In this document: positions 13,901-26,922 of the stretch, piece by piece
Layout of the letters: every line of letters starts with the position of its first letter
Position numbering within the stretch: the stretch's first letter is position 1
Origin: Oreochromis niloticus
Lineage: Eukaryota; Chordata; Actinopteri; Cichliformes; Cichlidae
Length of the DNA stretch: 64,000 nt
Direction of reading: 5' to 3'
NCBI RefSeq assembly: GCF_001858045.2
Contig: NC_031978.2
Location: 8,884,981 to 8,948,980, forward strand
Made by a program: the position numbers and the translations under genes
The notes under the pieces: generated by a model
The model's database searches: none
Seen by the model: only the letters and a program-made list of their open reading frames with translations
What the model was told of the DNA's origin: nothing

Positions 13901-16900
13901 ACAGGAATGCACAGTAAAAATAGCTGCAAAGGATTACTGTAAAGAGAAGTGCACAATGGAGGAAGGTCTGAGTTCAGTCACAGAGAGGGATCCAAAATAG
14001 CAAAAATGTGAAAAAAAAGGAAAATTAACTATCATCTGTCAAACCTCTGCAAGTTGCAGTCATCCAAAGTAAACACTGTGGAGAATCTAGAATTTTACAA
14101 ATCATTCATCAAGATCACAGAAGTTAGTACGGGTCCAAGGTTTGCACAATTGAATTTGACTTTAGCGGTAAAAAGAGCAAATCTAGACAGCGAACACTTG
14201 CCCAGAATTACACATTTAATGATTTCTTGTGCTATGGACACATCTTAATGCATTTAATAATATGTTTCACAATTTTGCTTATTGCTGTTAGTGCTTCCTT
14301 TTCCTTTCAGTTGTATCATCAGTCTCATTTAGCTGAGGAAAAGTAAGACTGAGAAGTGAAAAGTGAAAAAGATAGATGAGCCAAAACCCAATTCAGTCTC
14401 TGTAGGTCTCTCTTGATGGTCCAAAATAAGCACTTGACCAAAGCTAACATCATAGACTAGGGCGATATTTATGGTGCAGATAAAATATTTATATAGTGAC
14501 TCATAAAGTCTAGTTCTGGAAAACAGCTGCAGGGGTATTAGACACTGTAAAATTTTGGCAATTAAAATACTGCTGTTGCAGGATATGCTATTATAGATGG
14601 TATGCTGTAACTATATTTAAAAAAGGGCTTAATTCAACATCTAAACTATACTGTCTCAAAGTCTCTTAATGTTGCAGGTTATATTTTTGTACATTTGTAC
14701 CTGCATATTTTTAGCATGAACAGTGTAAATAATAATTACCAACAATTTTTCCCAACACATCATTTGTGTTTGTTTAAGTCATTTTTATTTAAGTAAGTGA
14801 TTTGATGTCACTTGAGCAGACAAGAGAGAATAAGCAATATTGTGCACTGGAGGCAGTGGGTAAAGCACATTACAAAGAGGATGTGAGGACACGTTACACC
14901 TAAGATTATTGGCATAATGTTGGGGGGAAATTAGCAAACAAATAAAAAAAAAAGTTTATTCACAGATGTAAATGCCAAACTCCCTAAAATCCTTTCTCAG
15001 CCTAGACTGAAACTAAAAGAGCATTAAAAAGCACAAAAAGACAAAAACAATGTGAGAACTAAGAAAGAAATCTTTTCTTCCCAGGTTCTCTAATACTAAA
15101 CAGCATCCCTGCTTTAAAATGTGATCTTTAGTGAATAATGGATCGTGGTACTATCAAATACAGAGAGGTAGATCAACCTTGGTATCCCAGACTAAACATT
15201 GGCCTAGATGCAGGAGTCAGTTATGTCTATTCCGGTCTATTGTTTCATGATTTTGAATGAGCAGCTAATTAGAGATAAATAAAACATGGCAAGCTATCTG
15301 TGGCTGTAGAGCTCGTGTTTGGTGTCGAATGGTAGATCAAAGACACAGTAAGGTCCAGATTGAAGTAAATAATGGATTAAACTTTAAAAGCATTGCTTCT
15401 AGTGGTCATAGATATCCTGCTACATGTCTAGCCTTTGTTAATGCTTGTTAGCATGTCAAAGTTACATGTACCCTGTTCAGACTGTTTAAAAAAAAAGTTT
15501 GCTGACATTGACTTGATCATGATTATAGTAAGGCCCATTACTTCCAGTTAGGTGAAACTGAATGCAATGCAATTATGTGACACTTTGTTTGTGCACTACT
15601 CTCTGTGGTTTCAAAATCCAAAAACCAAAGTAAACAAAGATACAAAAAGAAATAACTTGATTATGGTGTGCAAAAAACTTGATGGCGTGATACCAGTGCC
15701 ATATGACAACTCTGGGAGAGACTGATATGCCATGTGAGCCAGGCCTCATCGTCCAACAGCAATGACCTCAGTAATGCTATAATGGCTAAATGGAAGAAAT
15801 CACTGCAGGCAGATTCTAACAGTAGGTGCCATTAACGTTTGGCCATGTAGCCTATTTAAAGTTAGACACTATAAAAGCTGGCATAGATAACATGAATATT
15901 GCCACTGTTATTAACATTATTTTAAATAGCTCAGGATAGGAAAAAAAAGATCATTTAGACTGGGTTAATACAGCAAATTGCTTTTGGATGGAAGCTTTAG
16001 ATTTTGAAAAGATCTAAAATGTATTTACATTATTTATGCCATTTAAATTGGCGTGCATTGAGTGCCTGCATTAAAGTCTTCTTTAAAGGATGTCAGTGTA
16101 TAATATCACCAGTTTTCTGTAGCACTGATTCATAGACAGGCCTCATTTTGCCCTCTACTTTCAGATGCAGCACAAAATGAGACAAAATACCACCAAGATC
16201 CAGAGGGGCGTTATGGAAATAGAGCAAGAATCAGGTCGTGTTTGATATTATGCACAATATGTACAGAGGGACGGTGACAAAAAAAGAGCATTAATGCAAC
16301 CATTAAGACACTTTTCCCCAGTCTTATTCATTAAACATACAACGTTCGCACACTCTCAGTGCATCCTCCCCTTGAGATGAAATTCTAATGTGATATTAAG
16401 AGAACTGGGGCGATAGCAGCTTATTACCATGAAGCTGAAGGAGGCAGGCTGCCATGTCCTCTGTATGTAAACATGAACAGAGGAGAAAACATTAAGTTGG
16501 ACTTTGTCACAGCAAGCGCTGAGAGTACAGCTCTCAGGAGTGCAGCAGTGTTTTGGATCAGTATTGACACAGCTTGCAAGTGTGTACAAACGGGGGTTGT
16601 AATTGCAGCTTTAGTCTTGAGTGAGGATCAACTCTCAAGAAGGCCTCATGCTACATTAAGCAGAGACAGTGAGGCAAGGGCATCCATCTGGTTAACATGT
16701 ATAATGTCAGCTCCAGAAATAAAAACTGCACACAGACCATTTTTGTTTTTATACACCTGAAACTACTCATCTATCATTTAGTCTAGCAGGATAAAAGATT
16801 TTTCAAAAATTTCTCATTTAGGGCTAATTTAAAATTTTGCATCTAATTACGCATAAAAATTCACAAAGAAGTTTGCATAACTACCTTTACCTCAAAACAT

Positions 16901-18975
16901 ATCTACAAGTAACATGTCTATCACCTAGCCTGCGTCTCAACTCTTAAAAAAGTCGAATAGGATAAAAAGAAATACAGTTTTGCATTTAAGGGTCACACTT
17001 TCAATATATCCACTTTCTCAAGCTCTTATAGTGCAAGCACTTAATTCACCAAACATCTATTATCATCGTGATATTTATTGAAGCACAGCTAATCATTATC
17101 TTAATTTAAGCGATGGTCAAATGTTTAGAAGAACTGAGTGGTATTTTACTTAGTGAACAATTGCTCTGTCAGGTGTGGTGACACTACCGAACACCAGATG
17201 TATTTGTCAGTGTTAGAACGGTTTCGTCTGAGATGAAGAGAAAAAAGATTCGTTGAAATGGAAGAGAAACGCTTCTGTGATTTCATCTCTGTGCTGTCAT
17301 ATCATAGTGTTACACGGACTGTGGATGAAATAAATTCTAACCTCAACAAACTCTCTGGTTGCATAAAATGTTACCAACTAACTGGCCTTTTAACTCATTG
17401 GTTTCATTTTATAAACACTTTGTTCTGATGAACTTACTGCATCTGCAGATCATCGGTGTAAATCTAATAGACCTGAGAATATAAAGAATATGAAAAACAG
17501 CTCTAGAGGACAGAAAATATCAGTATCTGAGCCCAGCTAATTACTTTTTTCTGTCCCTGAAGAAGGACTCCATATGTGATTTTGTGTCATCCAAGCTGAC
17601 GCTGCTCCTGACTTGTGATGGATGCTTTCCTGAAATCCAGACTTTCTCTTCCAACGACTGTGTCTGTGTCCTCCCCTCTTTCCTGTTTTACCAATCTCCT
17701 GTTGTGCTCCCTGGTAAAGACTGTAGTTTCAAAGCCATGAAGGCTTACAACGATATGTTTAACAGCAGTTAAACACGTCATATATATGGTTGATATTACA
17801 TTATCAAACATTAAAGCCTGTGGTGTGCAGCACTAGTTTGTCTCAGCATTGTAGCCCAATCTCACCCTTCCACGCTTCGACAAAACACTGACCCAGATAC
17901 AGAGATAAGAACCAGACATCACCTTCTCTCCTTGTCTTTCTGCCCACCATCTGCATTTTGAAGGGTTAAGGTAAGGACGTGGAATCAGTGGCCATCTCCA
18001 AGTGTGATAGTGACAGCCAAATGTCAGCCTGCTCTGCTGCAAACTCTTCTTCTACTTCTTAATTTATTACGTTTAGATTAAATCCACTGAAATTCAATAT
18101 TTTAATTGAATGTTTAGAGCCTGGGTGTTCAGTGATAAATTTCCATTGGCGCCCTGTGCTTCACTCTCATGTTTCTCGCACTAATTACATTTGCATAAAT
18201 GATGTTCGTCATTATTACCGCAGGTTGGTTAGGCACTAGAGGGGTGAAAAAAGGAGCTGTGCAGTGTGAAGGGGCAAGGACGCACTGAAAGGACACTGGC
18301 ATCGATGACAGTTTTTTCTTGTGATGACCCACAAAAGTGCTGAGGATACAAGTCTCTTCTGTGCCATGAGAATTAGAGTGGTAGGTTTCCAAGAAGTGAG
18401 CGCTGGCATTATCAAGTGTCAGTCCTTGAACAACCAAACAATATGGTGAAACTGTGTTCCTCGGACAAAGCTGAGCCTGCTGAGGCAAACTGTCTCTCTG
18501 TGACCTATTGTTTAAGATCAATGAAAAATAAATTTATCTAAATTTGATGTCACGAAAATCTAATGTAAAGGCAGTTCAGTTTATTATGTGTTGACCTTTA
18601 CTAGCTGTTCATTAATCATAGCAAAAGAGAGGGTGGCTTGAGAGACGCTACACACTGTTTCTCAAAGAGTTAACGCTGCAAAATCTGAAGCAGCATTAAC
18701 CTGTACCTTTTTAACTCCGATATGAAAAGCTTGATTGCATGCCAAATTAGCAGGAAATACCACACATCTCTGCAACTCTACAAAGACTTTTAGACTCTTT
18801 TAGCTTATTAATTTAGTGTTACAGTCTGCAATTTTACTGTGTGTTTTAACCTCATCTATTAATCCTGCAGGAGGCAGTTCCAGTGGGGAATGAGTGTGGG
18901 GGGAATACACAGACAGACAAAGCTGCACTGTTGGAAAAAAGCTTGGCATCACTAAAGCATTGGAAAAGAGTGGCT
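10991..18975. other. Long noncoding stretch, no gene seen
   Basis: No open frame here has a recognisable domain; the largest (18129-18521, minus, 130 codons) has no motif or splice context I trust. Visible features are a TG/TA/CA patch at 11149-11186 that is imperfectly self-complementary, a CA-rich patch at 13575-13680, and a possible decayed dispersed repeat at about 15690-15830. Moderately GC-rich, motif-rich sequence at about 13300-13560 might be a conserved noncoding element. Otherwise I see ordinary AT-rich intergenic or intronic DNA. Confidence 0.55.
15690..15830 (+). repeat. Possible decayed dispersed repeat
   Basis: The segment with gtgagccaggcctcatcgtc and following text resembles a common fish repeat that contains a 'ccaggcctcntcgtccaacatcagtgtctgacctcactaatgc' stretch, as I remember it. 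Match is partial, ends are not visible and the family is uncertain. Confidence 0.35.
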
Positions 18976-19241
18976 CAGTATTGTTTGGCAAAGTCCAATA
19001 CAGTACTAAAGTGAGAGTTGTGAACTTACATTCATCAAGTGGGGAGAAACATGCGTTACTTTACTCACGCTACATTTTTCAGTATTTAGTAATGCAACCA
19101 ATTACTAAATTCAATCATTACATTGCAGTCACAATTATGTCTTTACATACGTTACATAGTTCCGTCAGTTATCTGCATGTGAAGAAACATAACGAGTAAT
19201 GTGTAATACATTACTTTTCTTGAGTAATGATCCCAACACTG
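18976..19241. mobile_element. Non-autonomous hAT-like element remnant
   Basis: The right end reads ttgagtaatgatcccaacac followed by tg (to 19241), and the left end at 18976 starts cagtattgtttggcaaagt. These are decayed forms of the CAGTGTTGGGAA...TTCCCAACACTG ends of short non-autonomous fish elements that are rich in 'gtaa/ttac' words, and such words (aatgtgtaatacattactt) fill the interior. No transposase is present and I could not find a convincing 8-bp target duplication. The 101-codon frame across it (18894-19199) is not a gene. Confidence 0.55.
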
Positions 19242-19870
19242 TATCTTATACACTCTTCTGGTAAATGAGTTTAGATTGAACCACTTGTGGGGGACCCCTA
19301 CATGCATTTTAAGTACATGCGTATCTTAAAAAGATACGAACATCGCATAGAGAGCAGCAGGAAGTCGCTCAAGCCACAGTAAGCTATACTGATGCTAGGT
19401 TTCAGTGTCTGTGCTACTTAATGCCATCTAAGTCGGATTGCCCGGACAGAGAAAAAGTCTTGGTGAAACAGAGGAAAGGTTTTATCCCCATTTCCTTTTG
19501 TTCGTTTTGACAGCCGCCCTTCCAGTGAGACCATTTGTGATATTAAACAGTACTGTAGATAGATCAACTGTGGCCAAATACATCTCTCGGGTTTTGTGTG
19601 ATTTACTGGATATGTGGGATCTTGAGGATGTAACGTTCACATGCTGTTCATATGTTCTAGACAGTTATGAGGGCTTTCACTTTTTCTTTCATCTTCTATT
19701 TGTCCAGTTTCCTCAGTTTTTTTAAAGACACTTGTTAGCCACATTGTTGGCTAACAGGGGAATCACTTTGCTTGGTGCAAAAACACTATTCTAAAAGTGT
19801 GTCATCTTTGGCACGCCACATTCATACATTCAACTAAAGAACGGATGGAAACAAATTATGTGTTTTTGCA
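19242..19870. other. Noncoding stretch, nothing recognised
   Basis: A 95-codon open frame (19438-19725) runs through this interval but has no recognisable motif, starts and ends without clear splice signals, and is close to chance length. A small inverted repeat (tgttagcc / ggctaaca) sits at about 19733-19757. I see nothing else. Confidence 0.5.
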
Positions 19871-19910
19871 ACAGGCTGCTAGCAACAATACTTTGTTGCT
19901 AGCAGCCTGT
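19871..19910. repeat. Perfect 18-bp hairpin with 4-base loop
   Basis: Arm acaggctgctagcaacaa (19871-19888), loop tact (19889-19892) and an exact reverse-complement arm (19893-19910) form a perfect 40-base foldback. It abuts the end of the SINE starting at about 19915. The perfect arms in otherwise decayed DNA suggest either recent formation or selection on structure. It may be part of a foldback transposon, an inverted duplication formed at the insertion site, or a small structured RNA. Confidence 0.9.
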
Positions 19911-19914
19911 CCAT

Positions 19915-20182
19915 GGTAAATGGACTGGTTCTTTATATAGCGCATTTCTACTTTATGCTTTACACAACTTGCCTCATTCAGTCATTAACACAAGCACTTT
20001 TTTCTATGCTCTTCCTAAGTAAGTGCTTTCTATCAAACATTCACACACATTCATACTCCGATGGATCCATTGGAGAGCATCTTGGGGTTAATATCTTGCC
20101 CAAGGATATTTGGCATGCAGACGGATATCGAACCACCAACCTTCCGATTGGTAGGTGATCTACCACCTGCTCTATGCGTTCT
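19915..20182 (-). mobile_element. tRNA-derived SINE, minus strand
   Basis: Read on the minus strand, the unit begins near 20182 with a tRNA-like head: an A-box-like segment (tagagcaggtgg), then ggaaggttggtggttcgata containing a B-box-like GGTTCGA. The body has the 'cttgggcaagatattaaccc' and 'gagtatgaatgtgtgtga' words, and the tail reads gaaatgcgctatataaagaa then ccagtccatttacc ending near 19915. This matches a very common percomorph repeat as I remember it. It is diverged, with the head imperfect, so it is unlikely to be transcribed. The 81-codon plus-strand frame across it is spurious. Confidence 0.75.
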
Positions 20183-23100
20183 AACAAATACATTTAAAAT
20201 GTTTTCCTTGCTTGCTGTTATGTAATAACATGACGCTGGTCTATGGATTCATAGATCAGTGTTTAGTGGCTTAACCAAAAAAACAAATCAAAACATTCCT
20301 CTGAAAATGGTCATGGACTGGACTAATGATTGAAAAAGCAGCCAATGTTGAAAGAAAATCTTTGGAAGGCCTTTAGAAAGCCTGAAGAATTGTTGCTCAC
20401 GGCCACTTTAAAAAGACAAGAAAGTCTTATTTGGGAAACAAAATAGAAAGAAATCAGGGGTTCACGCCTTTAACACAGTAGTGTATATCAACATCGGCAG
20501 ACAGTTATAAGGATGATGTACCACAGCATCCACACATTATTACAAACTGGGCTTCTGTCAGATTTGCAACTCATGACAGAGGGTAAGACAGTCCCTGGTA
20601 ACAGTAACAACACTTGTGGTAATGTGTACACAGTGCTTCAGAGCTCTTAAGTGGGTGTCAACCACTGATGCAGGCAGGGTGGGGAACGATATACTCCTGA
20701 GGAGAAAAGTGGGATGAGAAGAGATGAGCAGAGACAGGAATCAGGGCCTGCTCCCAGAAATTTGCAACAAGCAAGATGTGACTAGAAACATGAGATCATC
20801 TCTTGTGCAACGTTGGCAATTTCAATGCATTTTACAAGATTGACAATACAAGTTGTTTTTTTAGTTGTTATGTGGAAGTTTTGAACAATACAAAGTGACA
20901 CAACAGTTTTGTAAGCTACAATCTGTATGAGATACAATTTTTCCAAAACACACTTTAAAAAGAAAAAAAAAGAATGTAAATAATGGACTAGAGGTCTGAG
21001 TTTTAAAAGGGGAGATTTTTCAGAATGACATCAGCAGAGACTGTTGTTTGTATAACGTCCACTGCCTCTTGATTAAAAGCCTGCTCATATTTTCACCCAG
21101 AGGATTTCTTAAGAGGAGTAGCTTGGCTTTAGCCTTGGCGACCAGCTCCTATTAAGAAGTGCCTTGTAAGAGGTTTTCTTCTCTTTGCTGCGGAAATAAC
21201 TGCTGTAATGTCTCTCCTTCTTCACCACTTTGGAATGCCTCCCCCCAGCCCCTCTCAGTTTCTTTTTCTGTCTTCCTTTTTGCTCTCATGCTGAGAAAAG
21301 TAAGTGAGAGAAATGATTAAATCATATTTTGTGGAGGTGGGGTCTGGTCAAGACAGACGGGGTTCTTAAAACAACACAAGATACATTGTCAAAAAGCCAT
21401 TTTGGTGCTTAGGTTACAGCCACTGACGGGCCGTTACACAGCACCCCGTGGTGTGGGGCTGGTGGTTAAAATATGAGTGAAGCTGAGAAGACCCTCTCAT
21501 AGTGATTGAGGAGGATTCCCCACTGTTTGAGGCAAGCTGGAGGTTAGGGCCCAGAAAGATTCACTACCCAGTGCTCTGCTGGACAGGATAAACCTGTCAC
21601 CTAGATTGCCCCATTAACACTGGCAGTGCTGCGTTATGCACCGGGATTAAACTCACCATCTTCCATTAAACAATGCTAATTTAACTCTTGACAGAACAAA
21701 TGTGCGCACAAATTTAGGTCAGCTTTGTTTTAACTGACTTCAAACAGATTTCCAGATGGAGAACTTCACTTCCTTTTTTTAACAGAAGCAAGGTGCTTTT
21801 ATCCACCAACAACAGCAGGGAAACCGATAGCATAATTTGTCCGCTTAGGGAAGCTCCTGTCGCAACTTTAACTTTTGTTGGAATTAAAGCCCATAGAGGT
21901 TGGGGGATCCCCAGGGGACCCTGGCGTTGTCTGAAAAGTTAGGAGTAGGGTTACTAGAAAACCCCATCCCTTGAGTCAAACCCCCACTGTGACTATTTTC
22001 CACCCCAGGGATGGTCCAATGTAGGCCCTACAGGTAAGGATTGAAGAGAGTGCTTCATGACAGAGAGACAGTAAGTGGTGCCATTATCAAAAGGGCAATC
22101 CAGCAGGGTATCAGGGGGTTAAGTGTCCTGGAGAAAGGTCCTATTATTCCACTTCTATCTAAACTGCCTTCCCAACGCTAAAGAGATCCTCAGCTCCTTT
22201 CTGTCTATATATAGATCATTACAATATACTGTCTCCAAATACCACTGTATACACCACACACAGCATCTACACTGCTTCTCCAAATCTCTAAAATGCTGCT
22301 TTGACATGACTCCATAATCTTAATGGATTGTTTTTTTTGCCTGGTTTTTGTTCTTTTTCATCACTGCCAACTTCAAAGCAGTGACTTGTGACAGACGGTT
22401 ACATTGAGAGGCTGTCACTGGTAGACTTCAAAAGCTGCCATATAATGCCACATTGTCATAACTGCCTACCTGGGCCTCCTGTTATGATGTGAAGATGATA
22501 TGCCCCCACTGACCTCAAAGTGCCCTATTAAAACAGGCATTCCTTTTGTGTTTTCCAGTCTTTTGATACAGATTGAGTTTTTTAATTAGCTGGAAATATC
22601 TGCAGTGTAGCACTTTAGCAATCGTTATATGTGTTTAAAGCCAGTAAAGAGTTTTTCCATCCTTTCTATCAGATTTATGTACATAAGTCAATTTAAATGT
22701 GTTAAAAATTTTGAATGCTACATATATCTTATACCGTGTGTGTGCAAGCGTATGGTTCTCCTTTCTTTATAATAAGACTTATTTTACACTGCCTGCCTAT
22801 AATTGGATTTTGCAGGTCACTGAGATTCACCAGGAAGTCACTTAGACCGCGATGAAGATGCACATGTGGACTTTTCTCACAATTATTCCTTCCATATTTG
22901 TCATCATTTCTGCTTTTCCCTCACCCTCTTTCTCTCTGTCCTTCCGCCTCAACACAACTTTGCCCTGTCACGGCATATTAAAAGTGGTTTACATGTGCAT
23001 GTCCAATGCGATGAATATGGATGTGACCTCTTTCTTTGGCGCCTGGCCGCCCGCCTGCCCTCTCACTGGCAGCCCCCCTAGGCACAAGACACCACTTCTC

Positions 23101-26068
23101 AATGAGCACAGCATGCACAGGAGACAGAGTTTTACCCCCTCTGAAAACACACATGCACACACAAACACACACCAAGGAATTACTCTCATAATCATAGGCA
23201 CACATGCACAAATATATATACATACATGCATGCACACATGCACGCACACTCAACTCTCTCATGCTCTCGTTTCTTCTCTGCTGCTTCTCTTCACTGACCT
23301 TTCACAATGTGTTTTACATAAAAATAAAAGAAGAAGGGGGCGGTAAAGGCCTGAAGACTGAAGTGGAGAAGGATGCTGATTTCAATTCAGATGTGTGACA
23401 CCTCTGATGAAACAATGGCCTTGTCTTTATATGTCTTTATATGTGAGAGTTCAGCACTTTTATGCATGTAGATAGGTGTATTTCTCCCTTTACCTTGAGC
23501 TGGCATCTGTGTATAACTTGCTCTCTTATAAATTAAATAAAAAGATGTGTTCGACAATAGTGTTGCAATTTTAAGATGAACTGTTTAAACACAAAGTGAA
23601 AATAAAGGCAAATGTACATTTTAGAAGATAAAACTTAGTGATAACATTACATTATGTATTGTGTACCATATAAAAGCTTATGCTAAACAGTATATTTTTA
23701 GTGACTGTTTAACATTTTCTATTCTTTACACTAGTTTACACCCACTTTATGATTTAAAGTATTATCGACATTAAGCTAACATACTTTTTTGCTTTTTTTT
23801 TTTTTTAACAACAAAGCAATTATCATAATTCTGCTTTTATGTTACTTTGCAACAGTTGAAAATAGAGATCTGTACACAGGTGATAACATTGGTGGTAACA
23901 TTAAAAAGTTACCTCATTTGCCTACTAGAGAAAAGTCTTAGAAAAAGTCTTGAACAAGATTTATTTTTAATTTTTTTTGCTTTAATTATTAAATCTTTGA
24001 TGGGGTCACTTTAACGTTGTTTAATGGTGTTCAGTTATCTTGTTAAGACTAATTAAGACTAATTAAACAATAGCGAAGTTGATGCTGGATTTGCCAATTA
24101 GCACAAAAGAGACAAGCTCAGGCTAATAGTCTCAAGCTCCTCTGTGGCACGTAAGATGGGATGCTGGCACACAGTGGCGTACCCTTTGTGTTGAAGGAAA
24201 AGGAGGGTTAAACAGCTGTGAGGTGATCAGAGACCAGAGACGATGGAGTGTTTATATTTATAGCAGTATGTATGTTAGTGTAGGCTTGCTTCTTTGTGGG
24301 CAAGAACTTATTCTCTTAATTCTTTAAGAGTTTACTTCACATGAAATGTATATGCCTCTGCAAAATCAAGCAAACTAGTTCTTCTTTTTGGCAAACAAAA
24401 CAGGAAATTTGACTTTCCCAGTGTCTATGAAATTTGGAAGGGAACATTTCAGCAAATAAAAGAAAGATAAACATCTGATTCCAGGCTAGCTTTGTGCCAA
24501 TCTGGCTTATTTACAGGTTTAATCTGTTACTCTAAACTTAAACATGCACTATTTTAAGGTGCCCACCTCAGACACATCATAAGTGTTCTCTTTAAGTCTT
24601 TTGACCCAATTCATTTCACATTTTAGTTATGGGTTTTAAACTGGTGATGTTAAAAAGAAACAAACCAACGGCATTCTAATAATTCACTAGTTAACAATTG
24701 CTTTCCAGTAGTACAGTCAAGTTTTGTCAATGGTACTTTCCCAGATGAATTATCCTTGTTTCTTAAACCCAAATTTCCCAAAAAGCTGAATGAGTAGGAT
24801 GTGAAGGGGAGGGAAATTACACATCGTAGCTATTAATGTCCTTGAACTCTGGTCTTTCCCAAGCATGATTAACAATATGCCTTCTGTGTGGATTCGTGAC
24901 ACGGCAGGGACAGAGCGAGGACTTTCTGAGTGCTGTGGCACCACTAGACCAACACAGTGGCATTGGCAGGCGTCTGGGGTTGAGTCATGAGTCAAGCATG
25001 TCTTGCCAAACTATGAATGTGTGTATACATAAGAGAAGGGATGTGCTACTGTATGATTACTCATGTGATGGAAGTGTGTGGTAGGGGGTTATTTTGAGGC
25101 AGGATGTTGAAATAGACAAGGGCAAACGAGGCCTTCTTTACAATTTCTTTCTCTATCTAATATAAACACTCTCTATATGTATGAATAGAAATCTGCATTT
25201 TTACATATAGTATTTCGACTGATGGATGCATAGATAGGAGCACAGCCATCTCTGTCATCTATCATTTGTCAGATGGTTTTCCTCCCTGGCATGGTTTCTA
25301 AGTTATGAACAGAGTTCAAAACCCAAATTCCTTTGGCTAGGACTTGTTTTCCTTCCCATTGATCACCAAGCAGCTGCTGACTGATTCTCAGCATAGCCTA
25401 CATAGCCACAATGTTTTCTTAGCATTTTAGACATGCAGACAGACAGGGTGAGAAAAGAGAGGAAGCGAGAAATGGGAAGAAGAATGCAAAATGGAAAAGA
25501 AACAGCGGAGAAATAGTGTGTAGGAGGAATATTATTTGTTTCTGTAGTTAGTTAAATTCAAAATTAAGCTAAATAGAGTTTTACGATTAGATACTTGATC
25601 CAAAGTTCACAACTTCAGAAATAGAATAGGAAATTATGGAAAGTGGCATCACACTCAGCACTCATTAGAATCTCTAAATGTAAATTTCCACATTACTCAG
25701 TGTTGAGATTTGATTGTGTCTCTCTTCGGCTCAGTGTTACATTCAGTTTGTTGCTAGTCCATGTTGTAAGCGTTCACATTCGGTCTCAGTACAAAACAGC
25801 CCATAGAAGCACAGTACTTAATAACAATACTCTTTAAGAACATGGAAGTCTTAGAACAAACTAAAAATTCTCTTGAAAACTGTTATTTTCAAACTCCAGT
25901 GAAGAACCGCTGACATTATGTCTCACTTACGTTTCACTTCCTGGTTAACTAGCTGGGAGCTTAATTTAAATAAATTTGTTGATAATGAGACTCCTAAAAT
26001 CTTAAAATTAGTTTGGGGAGCACTGTTAGCTTCTGTGCAAATCAGCTGTCAGTGAGGACAGCGGTGGA
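20183..26068. other. Noncoding stretch, no gene seen
   Basis: No frame here looks coding; the 164-codon frame at 22852-23346 ends in a CA-rich tract (23140-23255) that inflates it and its neighbours. Two blocks, about 21060-21230 and 22370-22545, are free of obvious repeats and rich in mixed motifs, so they are candidates for conserved noncoding DNA. A 12-base T run lies near 23796-23808. I recognise no transposon in the interval. Confidence 0.5.
23140..23255. repeat. CA-rich / TA-rich simple-sequence tract
   Basis: Interrupted CA, CATG and TATA units (cacatgcacacacaaacaca, then atatatatacatacatgcat) fill the interval. It accounts for His/Thr-rich and Cys/Val-rich frames on both strands. Confidence 0.85.
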
Positions 26069-26922
26069 TAGGGATGAGAATCGAGAACTGGTCCTTGTAG
26101 AAAACATGGCACGGATAGGGACACAAAACGACAAGATAAATGGTAAAGTGGAAAACTGCATCCAGGACAGAAACAACTGCATTATGCTGCTAACACAACT
26201 TAGGTTCTTTGCAGGCATCTGCCAAGACAGCACACTAACACTAACACTAAGCTAGCCAAGAACCCAAAATGAAAGCTGAGTGAATGCTGACCCCAGTAGG
26301 CAGACCCTGAACTTCAACAGGTAACAAGCAAACGGGCAGTCAGGCTGCAGTCTCCATTTTTACGTGTTCACATTTCTAAAACAGAATCAGTGTGGCGACT
26401 TTAGAGGGATGTGTCCTCATTAGGGATTTGTGTTGTTTTTTTTTAGGGTTGTAGCCTCAGGTTTATATTGATAAATTGTGATTACGAGACAATGTGTTTA
26501 AGCTGTTTCACAGAGTAACATAAAATTAATGTAACGAGTAGTTACATTACTAGTAGTAATGTAAGTAAGTAGTTATTTAATTATTTCCCAGGAATAACTA
26601 AATAACATACTGCATTATTTTTAAGAAAAGTGGTTTGTGTGATCTGTGTAATAATGACCTTTTTGAGTAACAACTCCAACACTGATCACAACAAAGAGGG
26701 GAAATACCTCAACAAACATGCACAAACATTTGAACCACAGTATGCACTTAATTAGCATGAATGTCAATTCTTTATTGCTGCTTAGCAATGGTGGTCACTC
26801 TCAAAACGGAGCCAACGAGAACCCAATGACAATAGACAAGAAACTCGATAAGGAGTTGAATCAATAAATGATATCGATAATGGAATTGGAATTTCTAAAT
26901 TCGTATCAATTCCCAACCCTAG
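26069..26922. mobile_element. hAT-like element with nested insertion
   Basis: The left end tagggatgagaatcga (26069-26084) and the inverted right end tcaattcccaacccta (about 26906-26921) agree at 13 of 16 positions as terminal inverted repeats. Sub-terminal words (gagaactggtccttgtagaa on the left, actcgataagga and atcgataatgg on the right) match a fish repeat beginning 'agggatgggaatcgagaaccgg'. The eight bases flanking each end, gcggtgga and gtgatgga, agree at 6 of 8, consistent with a decayed hAT target duplication. No transposase frame remains; the 80-codon frame at 26013-26255 has no known motif. The centre contains a second element (26388-26684). Confidence 0.65.
26388..26684. mobile_element. 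Nested non-autonomous hAT-like element
   Basis: The left end cagtgtggcg and right end ccaacactg form weak terminal inverted repeats of the same CAGTGTTGG type as the element at 18976-19241. The interior carries tacattactagtagtaatgta-like inverted words and gttatttaattatt paired with aataactaaataac (one mismatch), plus ttgagtaacaactccaacac near the right end. Its position inside the larger hAT-like element implies later insertion. Boundaries are uncertain because no target duplication is visible. Confidence 0.5.

Noticed and set aside
18129..18521. 130-codon minus-strand frame
   Set aside because: No recognisable motif, no good acceptor or donor, length near what chance allows in 64 kb.
22852..23346. 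164-codon frame starting with a hydrophobic, signal-peptide-like segment
   Set aside because: The start resembles a secretion signal, but the rest runs through CA-rich simple sequence (His/Thr-rich) and has no domain; opposing frames of similar length exist.
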